In this document: positions 49,095 to 61,742 of the stretch, in pieces
Position numbering within the stretch: position 1 is the first letter of the stretch
How the letters are laid out: every line of letters begins with the position of its first letter
Notes under the pieces: generated by a model
The model's input: only the letters and a program-made list of their open reading frames with translations
The model's database searches: none
Told to the model about the DNA's origin: nothing
Position numbers and translations under genes: made by a program
Source: Mauremys mutica
Taxonomy: Eukaryota; Chordata; Testudines; Geoemydidae
Direction: 5' to 3'
Assembly (NCBI RefSeq): GCF_020497125.1
Contig: NC_059079.1
Span: 53,455,114 to 53,519,113, forward strand
DNA length: 64,000 nucleotides

Positions 49095-50815
49095 GTCCAA
49101 TATCACAATGAAGGAGAGATTAATAAAACTGGGACTTTTCAGGTTGGAAAAGAGACAACTAAGGGGCAATATGATTGAGGGCTATACAATCATGACTGGT
49201 GTGGAGAAAGTTGTGACGGGTTCGATCACAGAGACCTCCTTGGTACTGTCATCTGATGCGCTGAAATTACCTCTGAGCCCGTCTTCCCTGTCAGCTTGGA
49301 ACTCCAGAACCCTGCCTTGTTGAGCCAGTCACGCCAGCCTGCTGCAACACAGACCCAGGTCTGAAACATGTCCCCAAAGCTGCAGGCTTTAACTGAAAAC
49401 CACTCAGCAGGTTATCTATCTCCAGGACCCAGACACCCAGTTGCCAATGGGATCCAAATCCCAAATAAATCCGTTTTACTCTGTATAAAGCTTATACAGG
49501 GTAAACATAAATTGTCTGCCCTCTGTAACACTGATAGAGAGATATGCACAGCTGTTTGCTCCCACAGGTATTAATCACTTACTCTGGGTTCAATAATAAA
49601 CAAAAGTGATTTTATTAAGAATAAAAAGTAGGATTTAAGTGGTTCCAAGTAATAACAGACAGAACAAAGTAAGTCACCAAGTAAAATAAAGCAAAAACAC
49701 GCAAGTCTAAGCCTAATACATTAAGAAACTGAATACAGGTAAATCTCACCCTCAGAGATGTTCCAATAAGCTTCTTTCAAAGACTAGACTCCTTCTTAGT
49801 CTGGGCCCAATCTTTTCCCTGGTACAGTTCTTGTTAGTTCCAGCTTAGGTGGTAAGTAGGGGATTTCTTATGACTGCAGCCCCTTTGTTCTTTTCTACCC
49901 CTCTTATAGTTTTGGCACCCCCTTTTATTTTCCACCCCCTTTTATAGTTTTGTCTCTGTGGGTTCCCACCCTTCCTTCTAAATGGAAAAGCCCCAGGTTT
50001 AAGATGGATTCCAGTATCAGGTGACATGATCACATATCACTATAAGACCTCATTCTCCATTCTTTCAGGGCTGGCCTGCACATACCCAGGAAGGTTTGCA
50101 AGTAAATAGAGCCATTTACAACCAATTTTCCTAGTTAATGGAAGCCATCAAGATTCCAAGGCACCATTAATGGCCCACACTTTGCATAGTTATAATAGGA
50201 CTTCAGAGTAATACTTCATATTTCTAGCTTCAGATACAAGAATGATACATTCATACAAATAGGATGAACACACTCAGTAGATTATAAGCTTTGTAATGAT
50301 ACCTTACAAGAGATCTTTTGCATAAAGCATATTCCAGTTACATTATATTTACACTCATAAGCATATTTCCATAAACATATGGAGTGAAACATCACAAAAG
50401 TAAATAAGGAAGTGCTATTTATTCCTTCTCATAACAAAAGAACTAGAGGTCACCAAATGAAATTAATAGGCAGCACATTTAAAACAAACAAAAGGAAGTA
50501 TTTCTTCACACAACACACAGTCAACCTGTGGAACTCTTTGTCAGAGGATGTTGTGAAGGCCAAGACTATAACAGGGTTCAAAAAAGAACTTGATAAATTC
50601 ATGGAGGATAGGTCCATCAACGGCTATTAGCCAGGATGGGCAGTGATGGTGTCCATAGCCTCTGTTTGCCAGAGGCTGGTAATGAGCGACAGGGAATGGA
50701 TCACTTGATGATTATCTGTTCTGTTCATTCCCTCTGGGGCACCTGGCATTGGCCACTGTTGGAAGACAGGATACTGGGCTAGATGGACCTTTAATCTGAC
50801 CCAGCATGACCATTT
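49095..50815 (+). mobile_element. CR1 3' fragment split by an LTR
   Basis: The CR1 parts are 49095-49211 (ERLIKLGLFRLEKRQLRGNM) and 50397-50815 ([34 protein letters not shown]). The reading resumes directly across the LTR. The 3' region ends near gacccagcatgaccattttt. Confidence 0.88.
49212..50396. mobile_element. Solo LTR, 1,185 bp, inside CR1
   Basis: Starts tgtgacgggttcg and ends gaaacatcaca. A perfect 5-bp duplication aaagt flanks it (49207-49211, 50397-50401), and the CR1 continues without loss. No gag, pol or primer-binding site adjoins, so it is a solo LTR left by recombination between two LTRs. The 5-bp duplication fits Gypsy or ERV3-like groups. Orientation is not certain. Confidence 0.85.
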
Positions 50816-50921
50816 TTATGTCATATATATAGATAGACAAAAATATGATGCTTCTAATAATCTTCCAGCTCTCAGCAAGGTTGGATCTTTGAATGGTAAG
50901 CAATGGAACGTTAAACTGTTA

Positions 50922-51218
50922 GGCTTTGTCTACACTACTACTTTTGTCAGTAAAACTTTGGTTTGTCAGGGGTTTGAAAAAAATACATCCCTGACTGACA
51001 TAAGTTTCAGCAGCAAAAGTGCATGTGTGGACAGTGCTATGTCGGCAGGCGAGGCTTTCCTGGCAACATAGCTATTGCCGCTCATTGGAGGTGTTTTAAT
51101 TATGTCAGCAGGAGAGCTCTCTCTTGCCAGCAGAGAGTGGCTACGCAGTAGACATTATAGCAGTACAGCTGTAGCTGTACAGCTACGCCACTCTAAGGTC
51201 TGTAGTGTAGACATAGCC
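50922..51218. mobile_element. Harbinger-like MITE, 297 bp
   Basis: Ends are ggctttgtctacactac and gtagtgtagacatagcc, with TTA on both sides (50919-50921, 51219-51221). Best-preserved copy of this family here. Its ends resemble the left end of the Harbinger relic at 61700. Confidence 0.9.
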
Positions 51219-52359
51219 TTAGTAACTATAGAGGTTGTAATCTCAAAGAACTGTTTACATATATGCTCCCAAAGTAGGACTACCTTATCATCTTCTAATG
51301 TAAAGAGTGTATCTGTTCTTTAAATGTAATTCTAATTATAAAGCCCTCCAAAATGGCCTTCTGACTTTTATTGAAAAAGAAAGCAGTAAAGCAGACATCC
51401 AAAACACTGTGAAAAAAACCCTTTTTGATTTTAATGTGTCAGAAATTCATCCTGGCAATGCTTTTGTATCCTAGAGGATAGCTCAGTATATCCCAATTAA
51501 TTTTAACTGTTGTTGTTAAGTGTCCTCTTCAACAAATGACTGCTCTGCTTTGTGTGTTACATGTGGACACAAAGGCTAGACAATGGTTACTTCCTACAGC
51601 CCTCTTCCATTAAGGAAAACCTCTCGCTAGTCACATTTAAAATCAATCAGAGTATTGTTACACACCAGCGAAGTGTTCTATTATGCTAATGTTTATTTTC
51701 CATATAAATAGTAAAACTACTTTGTTAATCACTAATACACAGTGTTCCCAGTACAGCAGGAAACAGAAAACACAAAGGGCTGCCTTCTCAAAAGGTAGAT
51801 CACATTACAAAAAAAAAATTATGGAGGAGAGCAGCTTTACATATCAAACTTTTCCTAATGAAAAATTCCTTTAGAATTTTTTTTTTCTAAATTGCAATTA
51901 AAAATGCCTATAGTTACATCCTGAACTTCCCTGGAAAATTAGTGTTAGGTTCAGTCTAGTTTGATAAGCACCCAGGAGCTCCAATTAAATATCTGAATTT
52001 ATCTTAACTAGCCACATTTCTGAGGCCTAAATTTAGCCTTGGTTTAACTCAACTGACTTCAAATAGAGTTGCACCCACTTATTCTATGGCTGAATTTGGC
52101 CCTTAGTGTGCAAAATCTGACTGGAAACATCATTAGAAAAGACTCTTCTCATTAAAACAGTGATAATTTTTCTATTGGGCTCTATTAAATTAAGCACAAT
52201 CAGGGGTTCCTTCTATAACTATTAGCAGCTGAAAGCCTGTGCTGTCACACTGCTATAATTCAGAAAATCCTGTGTAAAAAAGCCAAAATTGGTTGAGATC
52301 TTAAAAACTGGATAGTAACAAACATGGGGTTGGTCCTGCTTTGAGTTGGGGTTGTTCCT

Positions 52360-52427
52360 TTTTTGAGTAGGGGGTTGGACTAGACGACCTCTTGAGGTCT
52401 CTTCCAACCCTAATCTTCTATGAATCC
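52360..52427 (+). mobile_element. CR1 3' end fragment
   Basis: ggttggactagacgacctct and cttccaaccctaatcttcta with a final tatgaat are the CR1 3' consensus type. Only about 70 bp remain. Confidence 0.8.
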
Positions 52428-52771
52428 CAGTGATGATTGAACCTGGTGATAGTCTAAACAAAAAGAGCTCATGCTTTTTAGCTATTTCCATTGCTTCACA
52501 CTGACTCAACAGACATTGTAGGCTTCAGAGTGATGTTTGAGGTTATTGTGTGTGGTGACTGTGTTATATGAGTGATGGCATTGATTTGTATGTGGGTTGT
52601 GTTGTGCTCAGAAAGTTGTGTAGATTTGTGTGAGTGATGAATGAGGGGTGTGTGCTACTTTGAGGGGCTATTTGTGCTTGGGGTTATTGTGTATGCTGGT
52701 TGTGGTTTTTTGTAATGGTTGTATTGATTTGTGTCTGAGGGGGTTGTGCTGGGAGATTTGTGATTTGTGTT

Positions 52772-52849
52772 CAGGGATGAAATCCTGGCCCTACTGAAAT
52801 CACTGAAAGTTTTGTCATTGACTTCAGTGGGACCAGGATTTCATCCCTG
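52772..52849. repeat. Palindromic MITE, 78 bp
   Basis: cagggatgaaatcctggccc at the left is the near complement of gaccaggatttcatccctg at the right. The arms extend through cactgaa/ttcagtg. No clear target duplication. Confidence 0.7.
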
Positions 52850-53006
52850 GTTTCGGCTCCAACTGCTATAGGAGCAAGAACCCACCTTTTCAGAAAGTAT
52901 GTAAGAGAAGCTGGGAAATTTCCTTTTCGAAATATGCAAAGTCAGGGGTTTTCCCCCAAGGTTTGTTGATTTAAACAAAGTATACCCTTTTTTACATACT
53001 CAGCTC

Positions 53007-53130
53007 TAGGGTGACCAGACAGCAAGTGTGAAAAATTGGGACAGGGAGTGGGAGGTAATAGGAGCCTATATAATAAAAAGACCCAAAAATCGGGACTGTC
53101 CCTATAAAATTGGGACATCTGGTCACCCTA
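53007..53130. mobile_element. hAT MITE of 124 bp, second copy
   Basis: Ends are tagggtgaccaga and tctggtcaccctа in type, with perfect 8-bp duplications ctcagctc (52999-53006, 53131-53138). It is inverted relative to the copy at 9189-9312. Confidence 0.93.
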
Positions 53131-53629
53131 CTCAGCTCATCCTTTTAGGATGCACGTTCCCTTCCATACAACTGGAAAGGAATCTATCTGGAGAATTTCA
53201 TCTTTTGGAATATTCTTTTGAACAGATCACTGATTTAGCAGAACTTCAATGAGAATGCCACACAATACAGTTCCCCCTTTTAAACTTCATGTAGATTTGA
53301 GAAACATGCTGCGTACATGAAGAAAGAATAGGGTCACTGTATAATTAGGGAAGAAGAGAGTCAAGTGGTTTTTTTTCATATCCTGCCATCACTCAGTGCA
53401 CAAAATTCACATTTAAGTTAATGGGTGCATTGCATTAAAAATAAAAAAGATTATGGTAATATATAGATAATAGTCATTTCACCCTTTCTCTCAAGATAAG
53501 GCCCACGGAAATCAGTGGGACTAAATAACAACAGTAAGGGCTGAAGGATTAGGCTTGTATTGGAAGCGCCCCCTCTAGCGACTCGTGTAGTCTGTGCTTT
53601 TGTTTTGTGGACAGATTGATTTTGTTATT

Positions 53630-53930
53630 CACAAATGACCCCTATTAGATGGATGTCAAGTTTAGCCTTGATGCTAATGAAGACAAATTTCATAATCTCC
53701 CTTGGCAGCTCATTACACTGTCTAATTGTTCTGATGGTCACAAAGCTCTTGCTTAAAATATTTAATATTTGGCATGAGTGTTGTCCTTTTTGATTAATAC
53801 GAATAATTGTTCCATGTCCTTTCCTTCTGCATTAATCTCTCTTGTTGCAATGTAAAGATGATCTGCTTCTCAAACCGTTTTTGTTTTCTCCAGTGCTTTC
53901 TTTCAATTCATTTTCCTGTGTCTCTTAAAT
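53630..53930 (-). repeat. Ancient CR1-type LINE fragment
   Basis: cttggcagctcattacactg and tctaattgttctgatggtca resemble, on the minus strand, the end of CR1/L3-type ORF2. It is too diverged for a firm family call. Confidence 0.5.
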
Positions 53931-54618
53931 GCTTTATTGGGAAACACACAAATGGCAAGTGGTTGGAAAATGCTTCACTGTTCTGGGAGAAACCCAGGAG
54001 TTTTAATCAAAATATTACATAGTTCCAATTACTTTTTAAAATTTAACTTTCTGGTCTTTCAAATGTTATCGTTCATTCAAATGGATGCATTTTGTATACT
54101 GATATTAACTTATTTATATGCTCATAGTTTGAATATGAAGTTATTAAAACAATATGTCATTGACTAGAATTAAAAATAAATCATAACAAATAGAACTTCA
54201 TAGTAATTTTTAAACAAGTTGTTTGGAACTAAGACTTTGTGCTAAACATTAATTACAAGCTTCATCTGCTCAGCAAATTATTTGCAAACATTAGCTTTTG
54301 GCTTCTTTTCAACTAGAAAACAGCATTTTTTCAAGTTATTTTTCTCTCTGCCAGTTATGAAAAACAAACTGAGGGTGGCAGCCATTTTAAAACTAGCTAA
54401 TTTAAGACAAATGTCAAAACAGGGTTGTTCAGTTTTATTATTCAATATATATTATTGTTTTCTCTGAATTTCTAGTTTAGAATTTTCTGCTACATTTTAA
54501 GTTGTATTCATTGTGTTACACAAACGAGCACAACACATTTACAAGTAGCTTTTTATTAAAAGGATTCTTCCTAATGCCAGTTTTCTAAGCCAGATCTGCT
54601 CTTAATCCACAGAAGATC

Positions 54619-54981
54619 TAGACCTGGTCTCCGCTACAGAATTAGGTGAACGTAAAGCAGCTTACGTCAGTCTAACTCTGTGAGCATCCACACTAACATG
54701 TAGCTCCCTCCGACATAATTTTCCCACTCACTGACCTAATAACAACTCCACCTCCATGAGAGGCATAGCGCTCAAGTCAATGTTGTTAGGTGGACGCAGT
54801 GTCAACACTGTGTTGCTTATCGACGGTTGCTGCCTTTCAGAAATTGTCCCATAATGCTCCACACTGGCAGTTAAATCGGTGTAAGTGCTTCAACACAAGG
54901 AGTGTCGTGTGGACATATAAAACCAATTCAATTACTGTGGTGGCTGTACACCAATGACTTAATTTTGCAGTGTAGACCTAC
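54619..54981. mobile_element. Harbinger-like MITE, about 363 bp
   Basis: Left end gacctggtctccgctac and right end gcagtgtagacctaccc match the family. The interior includes ttgtcccataatgctccaca. Edges are approximate. Confidence 0.7.
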
Positions 54982-55000
54982 CCTGATCTCGCATTACTAA

Positions 55001-55257
55001 GGTTTGGTCTACACTAGGAACTTATGTCAGTATAACATCGCTCAAGTGTGGAAAATCCACACCCCAGAGCAGTGTAGTTATACTGACCTAACCTCCAATG
55101 TAGCAGCACTGTGTTGATGGCAGAAGTCCTACCGCTTCTCAGGGAGGTGGAGTACCTAGGCTGCCGGAAGAAGCTCTCCCATCGGTGTAGGTAGCATCTT
55201 CACTAAGCGCTATAACCACACAGCTGTGCTGCCACAGCATTGTAAATGTAGACAAGC
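55001..55257. mobile_element. Harbinger-like MITE, about 257 bp
   Basis: Left end ggtttggtctacacta after TAA (54998-55000); right end aatgtagacaagc. The interior includes gtgtggaaaatccacacccc, as at 15309 and 42165. Confidence 0.72.
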
Positions 55258-55376
55258 TGTCATTCAGGCAGTACTCTAAGGAGGGAAGGATTGAATCTAG
55301 CAAACACTGCCCCAATCTGGCATGGGAGTTTTTCCATTGTTATAAAGAGGAAATAGACCAGGTCTTCTTTGACTAA

Positions 55377-55614
55377 GAGCTTGTCTACACTGGCACTTTA
55401 CAGCCCAGCAACTTTCTCGCTCAGGGATGTGAAAAAACACCCACCTGAGCGCAGCAAGTTTCAGCGCTGTAAAGTGCCAGTGTAGACAGCACTGGTAGCT
55501 ATTCCCCTCATGTAGGTGGTTGTTTTATAGCACTGGGAGAGCTATCTCCCAGCGCTGGTGCCGCAACTATACAAGCCACGGCAGCGCTTTAATGTTGCCA
55601 GTGAAGACATGCCC
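55377..55614. mobile_element. Harbinger-like MITE, 238 bp
   Basis: Ends are gagcttgtctacactgg and gtgaagacatgccc, with TAA on both sides (55374-55376, 55615-55617). An internal fold-back joins tgtctacactggcactttac with the complement gtaaagtgccagtgtagaca. Confidence 0.85.
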
Positions 55615-55619
55615 TAATT

Positions 55620-56413
55620 CAGGGACGGCCAACCTGAGCCTGAGAAGGAGCCAGAATTTACCAATTTACACTGCCAAAGAGCCACACTAATTATGTAAGT
55701 AGTCCTGCATCAGCTCCCCCAACTCCAACCTGCAGTGCCTCCCACCCGCCAACCGCCCCACCAAACAGTGCCTCCCACTCCCTCCCCACACCTCCCGCCC
55801 ACCGCAATCAGCTGTTATGCAGTGCACAGGAGGCTCTGGTGGGGAAGGGGGAAGAGTGAGGGCATGGCAGGCTCGGGGACGGGGTGGAGTGGGGGCAGGG
55901 CCGCCCAGAGGATTCAGGGGGCCTGGGCCCCCCACCGCCGAATTGCCGCCGAAGATCCGGCACTTCGGCGGCAGGTCCCGGGGCGGAAGGACCCCCTGCC
56001 GTGGGTCTTCGGGGCACTTTGGCGGCGGGTCCCGGGGCGGAAGGACCCCCCGCCACCGAATTGCCGCTGAAGACCCGGAGTGGAAGAAGCTCCGGGGGCC
56101 CGGGCTCCGCAAGAGTTTTCCAGGGGCCCCGGAGTGAGTGAAGGACCCGGCTCCGGGGGCCCCAAAAACTCTCGTGGGGGCTCCTGCGGGGCCCGGGGCC
56201 CGGGCAAATTGCCCCACTTGCCCCCTCACCTCTGGGCAGCCCTGAGTGGGGGCAGGGCCTGGGGCACAGCAGAGTTGAGCACTGAGCACTCCCCAGCACA
56301 TTGGAAAGTTGGCACCTGTAGCTCCAGACCCAGAGTCAGTGCCTATGCAAGGAGCCCCATATTAACCTATGAAGACCGCATGCAGCTCCAGAGCCACAGG
56401 TTGGCCACCCCTA
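55620..56413. mobile_element. hAT element with a nested hAT MITE
   Basis: Starts cagggacggccaacctg and ends caggttggccaccccta. Flanking 8-bp duplications ccctaatt (55612-55619) and ccctcact (56414-56421) match at six of eight positions. It begins within a few bases of the Harbinger-like MITE. The nested copy is 55896-56244. Confidence 0.75.
55896..56244. mobile_element. hAT MITE, 349 bp, nested
   Basis: Ends are cagggccgcccagagg and cctctgggcagccctg, with perfect 8-bp duplications agtggggg (55888-55895, 56245-56252). The interior repeats cggcgggtcccggggcgg. GC-driven open frames are not genes. Confidence 0.93.
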
Positions 56414-57113
56414 CCCTCACTGCAGCTCCACCCAAATCCTTCACACAGGGGACCCAGTTCTGATCTCATTTACAGCACCTTTAAACCAATGCAATTCCAC
56501 CGACTGCAAAGGAGTTACTCTTGATGATTTACATCAGTGTGAGATCCAAATCAGGCCCTAAGGCAATTCCCACTCTGAGCCATCTGACTGATGAGCACCG
56601 CTACTGACACAGCCCAGGAGATCTGCATGATGACAGAGAGTGCTTCAAGGGCTGAGTCAATCTGATGGAAAATTTACCTTTAATCAGTCTGTGTCGGGTG
56701 GTATCCTGGTGGATGTCACACAACCTTTCTTATATGTATATTAACTAAATTAGATATTTTGTAGGTTGAAATGTTTCAAAATTGCAGACAAATTTTTCCC
56801 ACGCAAAGAAAATTGAAAAATTTCAACAAATTATTTGCAGTTTTTCACCCAGCTGACAGAATCAGTAAAAAAAAAAAAATTACAAAATAATTCTCAGAAT
56901 TCTCCAACTTGTTCTAGTATTTTGTATTGTTGAACAAAATCAGTAAATTTAGTCACCCTGTTGTAGAACAAATCACATGGGTGTCAACTATGCATTCAGG
57001 GCAGCTAGCATAATAGGGCCTGACTAGGGCCTCTAGTAGAAACAAGTGAGAAAGAAGGCTAAGGAAATAAGGACCATAGCAAGTACCATGTACAGAACAG
57101 GTAAGTTACTCAC

Positions 57114-57184
57114 CTGAACATAAAGTTCCCGGAGTTCATATTGAAATTTCTTGGAATCTGTGGTAATTGTCACTGGGCCGATTT
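57114..57184 (-). CDS. HMCN1: HMCN1 internal exon (vWA domain, likely exon 2)
   Basis: Hemicentin-1 is a giant secreted extracellular-matrix protein with an N-terminal vWA domain followed by many Ig domains. This 71-nt exon follows an acceptor read as cccag and ends CAG before gtgagt. It begins with two bases of a split codon and encodes 23 whole residues starting IGPVTITTD and ending ELRELYVQ, which match the early vWA part of HMCN1. It is too short to be a listed reading frame and was found by splice signals and phase. The next exon starts in phase 0, as required. The exon number assumes that exon 1 (signal peptide and the first metal-binding motif) lies beyond 64000. Confidence 0.9.
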
Positions 57185-58380
57185 CTGGGATTAAAAGAAA
57201 AAATTGCAAAGTGTGTAATGAGATTGCAGTAAAATCCCAAAGGCTATTAAATTACAATTCCCCTGAGAGTCAATAATTTCAGAGTCATACAATCTGGTAT
57301 TTTTAAAATGGTGTTTTTTTTTAAAAATAAAGAAAAGCAATAACATTGTATTTAATGATAAAAGAGCAGAATACTATTTCAAGGCACTGGCCTGTATTGG
57401 GCATCATCTCTCCCAACCCCAGCATGCAAGGGGAACATATGCACCGACTACACCACCACATCTTTTGACAGTGAAGCATGCTCCCCTTTCTGCAGCCAGC
57501 CAGCTCCATGTAAAGCAAAATACTGCAGCTTTCAATTACTAATTTTTGACATGAAACCCTTTCCATATTAGCACTTGGAAAAGGATAGCCATTTAAATGA
57601 CCATGTTAAAGGAGAGTTGAGGGGTTATATGCAACAGAGGGCTGCTGATTTACAGAGAAGAGGGGTCTGATTTTAAGTCTACCAGTCTTGAATAATTAAA
57701 AACAACTCTGATAATTTTGTACAAATATTATCCTTAGTTCCATGTGTCTTAAACACATGTATGTGTTTGTGTCTGTCTGTATGTGTCTGTCTCTCTCATA
57801 TGCATGCACTGCTGTTTTCTTTTGCCCCATATTTGTATTACTGCTGGTGACTGAGAAGGGAAAAAGAATAGTGGTTGCACCAGAAATTAATATGAGTTTG
57901 TTCCAGATGTAGTTGTATGTCTGAGCGTGAGAAATTGAAGTCCTTTAGCCATAGAACAGATCGGTAAGCTTCTCCCACCAATGTTACACAAATGTGCCTC
58001 AAGACCCAGGCCAGGCCTGAAGGGCATCTCCCCTCTAGAAGGGAGAACATAGTTCACTCCCTGGTCTCTCAGATCAAGACTGCCAGCAAAAGCACAAACT
58101 AGAAATCAACTCCAGTTCTGGGTTTTGTGTCCACTGACAACCAACCTGAGATCATCAAATTCAACTCAATTGGCCATCAAACCACTAGGAAATAACTTTC
58201 AGCAATCACAGGGCTCTATTCATAGTGGCAACATAGAAGTGGAAGTTTAAATATCACATTAACACCCCCCCAAGCCATCCATTCCCTCCTGATGTCTTCC
58301 AAATCATCATCCAGTGTGTTTATAACAAAACGTTTTCCCAAGTGTCCACATTTATTTCCTATGCTCACTATAAATTAGAG

Positions 58381-58694
58381 CAGGGGTAGGCAACCTATGG
58401 CACGTGCCAAAGGCGGCACACAAGCTGCTTTTCAGTGGCACTCACACTGCCCAGGGGGCTGGCCACCGGTCCGGGGGGGGGGCTCTGCATTTTAATTTAA
58501 TTTTAAATGAAGCTTCTTAAACATTTTAAAAATCTTATTTACTTTACATACAACAATAGTTTAGTTATATATTATAGACTTATAGAAAGAGACCTTTAAA
58601 AAACATTAGAATGTATTACTGGCACGTGAAACCTTAAATTAGAGTGAATAAATGAAGACTTGGCACACCACTTCTGAAAGGTTGCCAACCCCTG
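58381..58694. mobile_element. hAT element of Charlie type, 314 bp
   Basis: Ends are caggggtaggcaacc and ggttgccaacccctg, with perfect 8-bp duplications aattagag (58373-58380, 58695-58702). The interior gcattttaatttaattttaa and ttactttacatacaac matches the remnant at 13381-13787. Confidence 0.94.
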
Positions 58695-59418
58695 AATTAG
58701 AGCTTTTCTAAATGGGGATATAAAATAGCTATTTCTGATTAACTATTCCCAATTAACTCCATAAATGGATGCTCTTAATCAGGAATAAAAGCATCCACGC
58801 ATGAAGTTAATCAGGAATCCACTTTAAATCCAAACCCCCTACCTTATTCCAGATTATCTTTCATGTGTGGACAAGCCTTAAGTGAGTATTTAATATCCAT
58901 GTAATCTTGATATTTTTTCCTTTCAAACCATCCAGACAAAGCTTCACTTGATAGCACTTTCAGCAGCAACCGTGGCTGCAATCTAGCACAATCACACGCA
59001 AGGGTTTATTTTGGGGCTGTGTTTATGAATGCCTGGCGCTGTGTAGTTTTCACTTGATTTACAAAGGTCACCAGAGAGATCACAGAAAATATTTCCTTGT
59101 GTTATGAATTTATAGATGCCTTAAGACTTTTATTATGGCTTTGATTTGAACCATTTATCCATAAATGCTGTTTGTTAAACTATTTAACATGTTACAATTT
59201 CATAAAAAAACCTGTCCATTTTAAGAACACGGTGCTCTTTGAATAATCTTGTTTCCCCGTTTCCCCTTTCCCATCCTAATCCTGCCTCACATTCGTTCAG
59301 CAACTCATTTCTTCTTCTTCCTTTCGGACTTCTTTAAAAGCATATGCCTGCAAGAACTTGTCTCCAAACTGCTTAGGCTGAGGTCTATCCACTGACAACC
59401 ATTGTTCTTAATAGCAAT

Positions 59419-59460
59419 GTGTGTGTATTATATATATACACACACACACATACATACATA
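59419..59460. repeat. TG/TA/CA microsatellite
   Basis: Alternating tgtgtg, tatata and cacaca, followed by tacatacata. Confidence 0.85.
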
Positions 59461-60190
59461 AAACCACCAGCTCATTTATTTCTTCATCCACTCTAGGAAC
59501 TAGACTTTTAAATCCCAGAGCAGTAAGTGCTTTTGAAAATATTTTCTCTGCTTATCAAAGAGAGATCTAGAAACCCACTATTGGAGACATGGAGCCAGAT
59601 CCTCAGCTGATTTAAATCAGCATAGCCAATTTAAACCAAGTGAAGATCTTGCCCAGTTTTAAACAGGGAGTGGAACCCTGTCTTTGAAAGTGAACACCAA
59701 AAAAAGACAAATATCTGTACAATTAGTTTTCATCTTGATTTTATTGTTGATTTTTCTTCAGTTAAGTGGAGCAGTTACACTCCAGTGCCTTGTGTCTCAT
59801 CCCTGCTGGATATACAAACACTGACAGGGTGGCTACATTCATAATTTTCCTCCATAAGGTCATTCCCCATTATTGCATACTGGCAATTGGAGGTTGAAAT
59901 TCCATAACAAGCTTGAGAGAGAAAAAGAATGGGATTCAAGCTTTTTCACAGAACAATTAATTTGGATTTTACCTCAAGATGGTGAAGTTGTCAATATACA
60001 GTAGCAATTAATTTTAATCACTCTTAGAAGTTCAGCACATGTACACTACCTGTGTCAGAGTCAATGAAATTGCTGTGTTATTGCTAAACCAGAGAGTAAT
60101 TAAAGGAAAAAACAAGTGCTAGATCTAGTGAACACTGATAATGATGAAGAGGTACTCTCTCCATTTCAGAGGCACTAGGCATGACTCTCA

Positions 60191-60492
60191 GGCTTTGTCT
60201 ACACTGGATTTTCATCAGTGAAACTTTTGTCATTCAGGGGTGTGAAAAAAAAACACACACACACCCCGAACGACAAAAGTTTTATCAACGAAAAGCGCTG
60301 GTGTGAACAACGCTTTGTCAGTGGGAGAGATCTCCTGCCGACAAAGCTACTGCCGCTCGTTGGGGGGGGGGGGGTTGTTTGTTGGCGAGAGAGCTCTATG
60401 CTGCCAACAAAAAGCGGCTACACTGTGCGCCTTTTAGCAGCACGGCTGTAGCAGCACAGCTGTGTCCCTAAAAGCACAGTGTTGACATAGCC
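60191..60492. mobile_element. Harbinger-like MITE, 302 bp
   Basis: Ends are ggctttgtctacactgg and gtgttgacatagcc. Flanks are TCA and TTA, so one base of the three-base duplication differs. A G-run and an A/CA run lie inside. Closely related to 50922-51218. Confidence 0.82.
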
Positions 60493-61040
60493 TTAGTACC
60501 CTGGCACAGTGCTTGATGGAATTTAAGGGACATTCTTCGTAACAGTTACCATACAACACAATACAACTTTACCTTGTATATCAGCTTTCATAAACACTAT
60601 ACAAAATATTTTATGGAATTAAATTACGCAAGATACCACCATGTGCACTTGGGGAAAAACTGCAGAGAGCACCCAGCCAGACGCTGCAGCACACAGAGAC
60701 AGAAGTAGCCAAAGCAGGGATCTCTGGTCATGTACAACTATATAATGTTCTCGGACTTTCACTGCCCTGCACGGATTGATTGTTTGCTCCAACCCTCTCC
60801 ACCCCTGCCCTGTTCCCCTTACCCCCTTTTTCTTTCCATTCAACTGATCCCCCTCAAGTAAATCCACCACCTCCATCCCCCCAAAAAGCAGAACATGACA
60901 TTTTCCCCCATCAAACCTTTCACTCAGCTTGTGTGTTCTATTCCTTCCTCACTCAGTATCTTTTCTATTTAGACAATCTTGTCACAGTGTTTCCTTATAC
61001 TCCCCCATCTTTCTCTACACATCTGCTTGTCTTACACTTA

Positions 61041-61155
61041 GACTGTAAGCTTTTGGGGGACTTTTTGTCCTGAGTGTATACAGCACCTAACACTGTGGGG
61101 TTCTGGTCCATGACTGGGACTCCTAGGCACTATGAGAATACAAATAATAAATTAG
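61041..61155 (+). repeat. Old L2-like 3' end
   Basis: gactgtaagcttttggggga, tatacagcacctaacactgt and ggcactatgagaatacaaat followed by aataa follow the order of L2/CR1-type 3' ends in reptiles. Confidence 0.5.
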
Positions 61156-61742
61156 TAATCAAAATACCTTTTAGTGCCTGATTTTCAGAAATGTATATAC
61201 ATAAATGTTGTATTTATGTGCCTAATTTCTATAGAGTTGTAGTAATTGCACACACATAATTGACCAACTAATACATCTAATTACCAGTTTATCTGCATGC
61301 TCAACTGCCACAGTAGTGCATGAAATCACAGTAAACACACGCACACAATTTCCATACAAGTTGCATGCCTTCACCTGAAAAGCTGCCACTTTAGGTTTAA
61401 TTCATAGCACACTATATGTTAAAATGTCATGGAACCTGCAAAAAGATCATTGGATCATAGGAAAAGCCATATTTGATTTCATTTTCTGGGTGTTAAGTTG
61501 CTTCTGAGGTGAAGGACAGCTACCTGAAAAATTTCTAATGTGAATGCATACATTCAGGTGCTTAAATATAGATTGAAGGGACTAACTTTAGGCACTTACA
61601 TTGACAACGTTGGGATTTCATTCATTATGGAGGTTTCCTCCATTCTTCATTACTCTGATGCTTTTCTCCCCCCACCACCCTCCCGCACTCCACAACTGAG
61701 GCTATGTCTACACTACAAAGTTAAGTCGACGCAAGTTACACC

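Larger units (their letters stand above)
46304..57113 (-). other. HMCN1 intron of 10.8 kb
   Basis: The intron contains a CA microsatellite, a 1.1-kb AT-rich hAT, an LTR inside a CR1, and the run of Harbinger-like MITEs near 55 kb. I see nothing I can name in 46304-46835, 46887-47182, 48334-48692, 51222-52359, 53139-53629, 53930-54618 and 56422-57113. The stretch 52530-52760 is strikingly T/G-rich on the plus strand. Confidence 0.75.

Noticed and set aside
55687..56301. Minus-strand frame of 204 aa, Pro/Gly-rich
   Set aside because: It spans two nested hAT elements; composition alone keeps it open.
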